8,111 bases of DNA from Methylococcaceae bacterium (GTDB lineage Bacteria; Pseudomonadota; Gammaproteobacteria; Methylococcales; Methylococcaceae): positions 1-8,111 of the forward strand of contig VEPB01000302.1 of the NCBI GenBank assembly GCA_012026715.1. Reading direction: 5' to 3'. Position numbers and translations under genes: made by a program. Shown in pieces: positions 5,995 through 8,111 of this stretch. How positions within the stretch are numbered: position 1 is the stretch's first letter; each line of letters begins with the position of its first letter. The notes under the pieces are model-generated. The model was not told the origin of the DNA. It saw only the letters and a program-made list of their open reading frames with translations, and searched no databases.

Positions 5995-7788
5995 ATGAGC
6001 CAAGAACAGCAATCTCAGCTTAAGGAACTGATCGCAAAAGGAAAGATGCAGGGTTTCTTGACTTTCTCGGAAGTCAACGATCACCTGCCGAGCGATGTTG
6101 TCGATCCCGAACAGATGGAAGACATCATCGGGATGATCAACGACATGGGCATCGAGGTCCACGAAGATGCTCCCGATACCGACCTCATCCCCGATGCCGC
6201 GGTCGTAACCGACGACGACGAAGACGAAGCCGCCGAAGTCGCTGCCGCCCTTGCTTCTTCGGTAGATGCCGAACTGGGCCGCACCACCGATCCGGTCCGG
6301 ATGTACATGCGGGAAATGGGCACGGTCGAACTCTTGACGCGCGAAGGTGAATTGGTAATCGCCAAGCGGATCGAGGAGGGCCTTAACCAGGCGGCACGGG
6401 AATTAGTCCGGTTTTCTGCCGCGATGCAGTACTTTGTGAAGGCGTTCGATCGGGTCAACAGCGGCGAAATCCGGCTCTCCGATCTGATTTCCGACTTTTT
6501 CGACCCGAATCAGACAGAATCCGTAGTTTTGGAGGAAGACTCCGACTCAGATTTGATTGATGAATCGGAGAGTGGTCCCGATCCAGAAATGGTGAAGGAG
6601 AAGTTGGAAGTCTTCCGCAAGCAACTGAAATCCGCAGTATCCGCACAGAACAAGCACGGCAGCCAGAACCCCAAGACCCAAAAGGCTTTCGAAACCCTAG
6701 CTGAACAGTTTCTGGAGTTCAAAAAGACGCCCCAGTTCTTCAAGGAAATCAGTGATGTTTTGTGGACCGCAGTTGATCGAGTCCGGGAACAGGAGCGGAT
6801 CATCTCCGACCTCGTGATAAACAAAGCGAGGGAACCTAGGGCAAATTTCCTGCGCACTTTCGTTGGCAGGGAGTCCAATCCCGAATGGCTGGAAGATTTG
6901 CAAGGCACCAGCGATCATCTCAAGGCCGCTTTGGCTCCGTATGTAGACGACATCAAGCGCGCTCAGAGCCGGCTGGCTCAAATCGAGAAGGAAAACGGCC
7001 TCAGCGTCGGCGAGATCAAAGAAATTCACCGCCGAATGTCGGTCGGTGAAACCCAAGCGCGCATGGCCAAGAAGGAAATGATCGAGGCCAACCTGCGTTT
7101 GGTGATATCCATCGCCAAGAAGTACACCAACCGTGGCCTGCAGTTCCTGGACCTCATCCAGGAAGGCAACATCGGATTGATGAAGGCCGTGGATAAATTT
7201 GAATACCGCCGAGGCTATAAATTCTCCACCTATGCCACGTGGTGGATTCGCCAGGCCATTACCCGTTCGATTGCCGATCAGGCGAGAACCATCCGTATCC
7301 CGGTCCATATGATCGAGACCATCAACAAGCTGAACCGAATTTCTCGGCAGATGCTGCAGGAAATGGGACGGGAACCGAGTCCTGAAGAATTGGCGGAGCG
7401 TATGGAAATGCCGGAAGACAAGGTCCGCAAAGTATTGAAGATTGCCAAGGAACCAATCTCCATGGAAACCCCGATCGGCGACGATGAAGACTCCCATCTT
7501 GGCGATTTCATTGAAGATTCTCGAGCCATGTCGCCCGTGGAATCGGCCACCGTGGCAGGACTTCGGGAAACCACGCAGCAGGTGCTGGCCGGCCTTACAG
7601 CCCGTGAAGCCAAGGTGTTGCGCATGCGCTTTGGCATCGACATGAACACCGACCACACCCTGGAAGAAGTCGGCAAACAGTTCGACGTCACCCGCGAGCG
7701 GATCCGCCAGATCGAAGCCAAGGCACTGCGCAAGCTGAGACATCCCTCTCGTTCGGAGCAGCTTAAGAGCTTCATAGATATCGATTGA
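5995..7788 (+). CDS. rpoD: RNA polymerase sigma factor RpoD (sigma-70)
   Basis: Primary sigma factor, which brings RNA polymerase to housekeeping promoters. The 597 residues (E. coli 613) show the full group 1 layout. Region 1.1 is at about 1-80, with QLKELIAKGKMQGFLTFSEV and MINDMGIEV, followed by an acidic stretch. Region 1.2 begins at DPVRMYMREMG (99-109). The large non-conserved insert typical of proteobacteria spans about 130-355. Regions 2.1-2.4 start at ANLRLVISIAKKY and include WWIRQAITRSIADQAR, with Gln420 and Thr423 equivalent to the E. coli residues reading the -10. Region 3 covers roughly 440-500. Region 4 carries the VTRERIRQIEAKALRKLRH helix-turn-helix, with Arg567, Glu568, Arg571 and Gln572 in the -35-reading positions. 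The ATG is chosen by homology; the nearby AAAGG (12 nt away) and AGG (2 nt) are poorly spaced. No terminator lies between its stop and the downstream tRNA. Confidence 0.98.
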   Translation: MSQEQQSQLKELIAKGKMQGFLTFSEVNDHLPSDVVDPEQMEDIIGMINDMGIEVHEDAPDTDLIPDAAVVTDDDEDEAAEVAAALASSVDAELGRTTDPVRMYMREMGTVELLTREGELVIAKRIEEGLNQAARELVRFSAAMQYFVKAFDRVNSGEIRLSDLISDFFDPNQTESVVLEEDSDSDLIDESESGPDPEMVKEKLEVFRKQLKSAVSAQNKHGSQNPKTQKAFETLAEQFLEFKKTPQFFKEISDVLWTAVDRVREQERIISDLVINKAREPRANFLRTFVGRESNPEWLEDLQGTSDHLKAALAPYVDDIKRAQSRLAQIEKENGLSVGEIKEIHRRMSVGETQARMAKKEMIEANLRLVISIAKKYTNRGLQFLDLIQEGNIGLMKAVDKFEYRRGYKFSTYATWWIRQAITRSIADQARTIRIPVHMIETINKLNRISRQMLQEMGREPSPEELAERMEMPEDKVRKVLKIAKEPISMETPIGDDEDSHLGDFIEDSRAMSPVESATVAGLRETTQQVLAGLTAREAKVLRMRFGIDMNTDHTLEEVGKQFDVTRERIRQIEAKALRKLRHPSRSEQLKSFIDID

Positions 7789-7795
7789 CGATCTT

Positions 7796-7871
<76 letters not shown>

Positions 7872-7877
7872 ATACCC

Positions 7878-7905
7878 AAGCCGGAGAACACTCTCCGGCT
7901 TTTTT
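7878..7905 (+). terminator. Intrinsic terminator after the tRNA
   Basis: AGCCGGAGA (7879-7887) and TCTCCGGCT (7892-7900) form a perfect 9-bp GC-rich stem with an ACAC loop, extendable by an A-T pair. It ends in a run of six T's (7900-7905). It starts 7 nt after the tRNA CCA and is the only strong intrinsic terminator in the window. It most likely ends both the tRNA and the whole rpsU-rpoD operon. Confidence 0.93.
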
Positions 7906-7954
7906 CTGTTCGCTCGCAACGCCAGTCGTGGCGCGGCTTCCCGAATTCGTCTCT

Positions 7955-7967
7955 TGAGCGTCGCTCA
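7955..7967. repeat. Short inverted repeat TGAGCG-T-CGCTCA
   Basis: A 6-bp perfect inverted repeat with a 1-nt centre. It lies in the otherwise featureless stretch between the terminator and the gene at 8100. It is symmetric enough to be a regulator half-site pair but also short enough to be chance in GC-rich DNA. I recognise no known operator. In the rest of 7906-8064 I see only a weak CCCCA/TGGGG pair (8030-8045) and no assignable promoter. Confidence 0.2.
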
Positions 7968-8064
7968 GTCACAGACCCGCTTTTTGGCCATTTTCCGGCC
8001 CGTATTCTTCTCTGTAAGTGGTCCATAAACCCCATTCTTCTGGGGGCGCGCTAATTCGCGGATG

Positions 8065-8087
8065 CTGTAGGCCTTTGGAACCTACGG
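8065..8087 (+). promoter_or_regulatory. Leader hairpin touching the ribosome binding site of the last gene
   Basis: CTGTAGG (8065-8071) pairs with CCTACGG (8081-8087), one pair being G-T. The inner CC/GG can extend the stem past a 2-nt AA bulge. The 3' arm takes the first two bases of the GGAGG Shine-Dalgarno, so folding could lower initiation. Function is inferred from position only. Confidence 0.35.
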
Positions 8088-8090
8088 AGG
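8086..8090 (+). promoter_or_regulatory. Ribosome binding site of the gene at the right edge
   Basis: GGAGG followed by 9 nt and an ATG is near-ideal Shine-Dalgarno composition and spacing. It is the main reason for believing that a gene begins at 8100. Confidence 0.6.
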
Positions 8091-8099
8091 TAGATAGCG

Positions 8100-8111
8100 A
8101 TGACAGAGCGA
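8100..8111 (+). CDS. Start of an unidentified gene cut by the window end
   Basis: Only four codons (Met-Thr-Glu-Arg) are visible, so no product can be named. The call rests on the well-placed GGAGG and on position: it lies about 195 bp beyond a strong terminator, enough room for its own promoter. It would be a transcription unit separate from rpoD. No clear -35/-10 pair is visible in front of it. Confidence 0.45.

Noticed and set aside
6697..7743. Minus-strand open frame of 348 codons antisense to rpoD
   Set aside because: It lies wholly inside rpoD, whose sense frame is strongly conserved; a long antisense frame is expected from GC-rich codon bias. No ribosome binding site or family resemblance was seen.
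8030..8045. CCCCA / TGGGG inverted repeat as a terminator
   Set aside because: Only 5 bp with a 6-nt loop and no T-run on either strand; chance level in this composition.

Overview
The window is a GC-rich stretch of a gammaproteobacterial chromosome and is almost wholly housekeeping. The rpsU - yqeY-like - dnaG - rpoD order, with tsaD divergent from rpsU and plsY/folB divergent beyond it, is the macromolecular-synthesis neighbourhood as arranged in pseudomonads and related non-enteric gammaproteobacteria. The RpoD and DnaG sequences closely follow the E. coli proteins. I suspect a Methylococcales- or Chromatiales-type organism, but that is an impression rather than something I can prove here.

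Layout. Positions 1-688 (+) hold a pteridine reductase of the SDR superfamily without its first residues. It converges, stop codon against stop codon, with a two-gene folate unit on the minus strand, folB (1559-1203) then folK (1201-689). An 88-bp divergent gap separates folB from plsY (+, 1648-2232), the glycerol-3-phosphate acyltransferase of phospholipid synthesis. plsY converges across 23 bp with tsaD (-, 3272-2256), a subunit of the enzyme making the t6A tRNA modification. A 108-bp divergent gap with a perfect TATAAT separates tsaD from the macromolecular-synthesis operon: rpsU (ribosomal protein S21), a GatB/YqeY-domain gene, dnaG (primase) and rpoD (housekeeping sigma factor). A CAU-anticodon tRNA, best read as tRNA-Ile2, starts 7 nt after the rpoD stop. 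A strong intrinsic terminator follows it. About 195 bp later a new gene begins with a good ribosome binding site and is cut by the window end.

Together the operon couples translation (S21), replication initiation (primase) and transcription (sigma-70). Its non-coding parts are the most interesting: a perfect 10-bp hairpin before dnaG, a candidate heat-shock (sigma-32-like) promoter just before rpoD, and an apparent rpoD-tRNA mixed transcript. All three have counterparts in E. coli MMS-operon regulation or gene order. I found no CRISPR, mobile element, phage gene or unknown multi-gene system. The honest reading is a conserved core region with several regulatory details worth checking.
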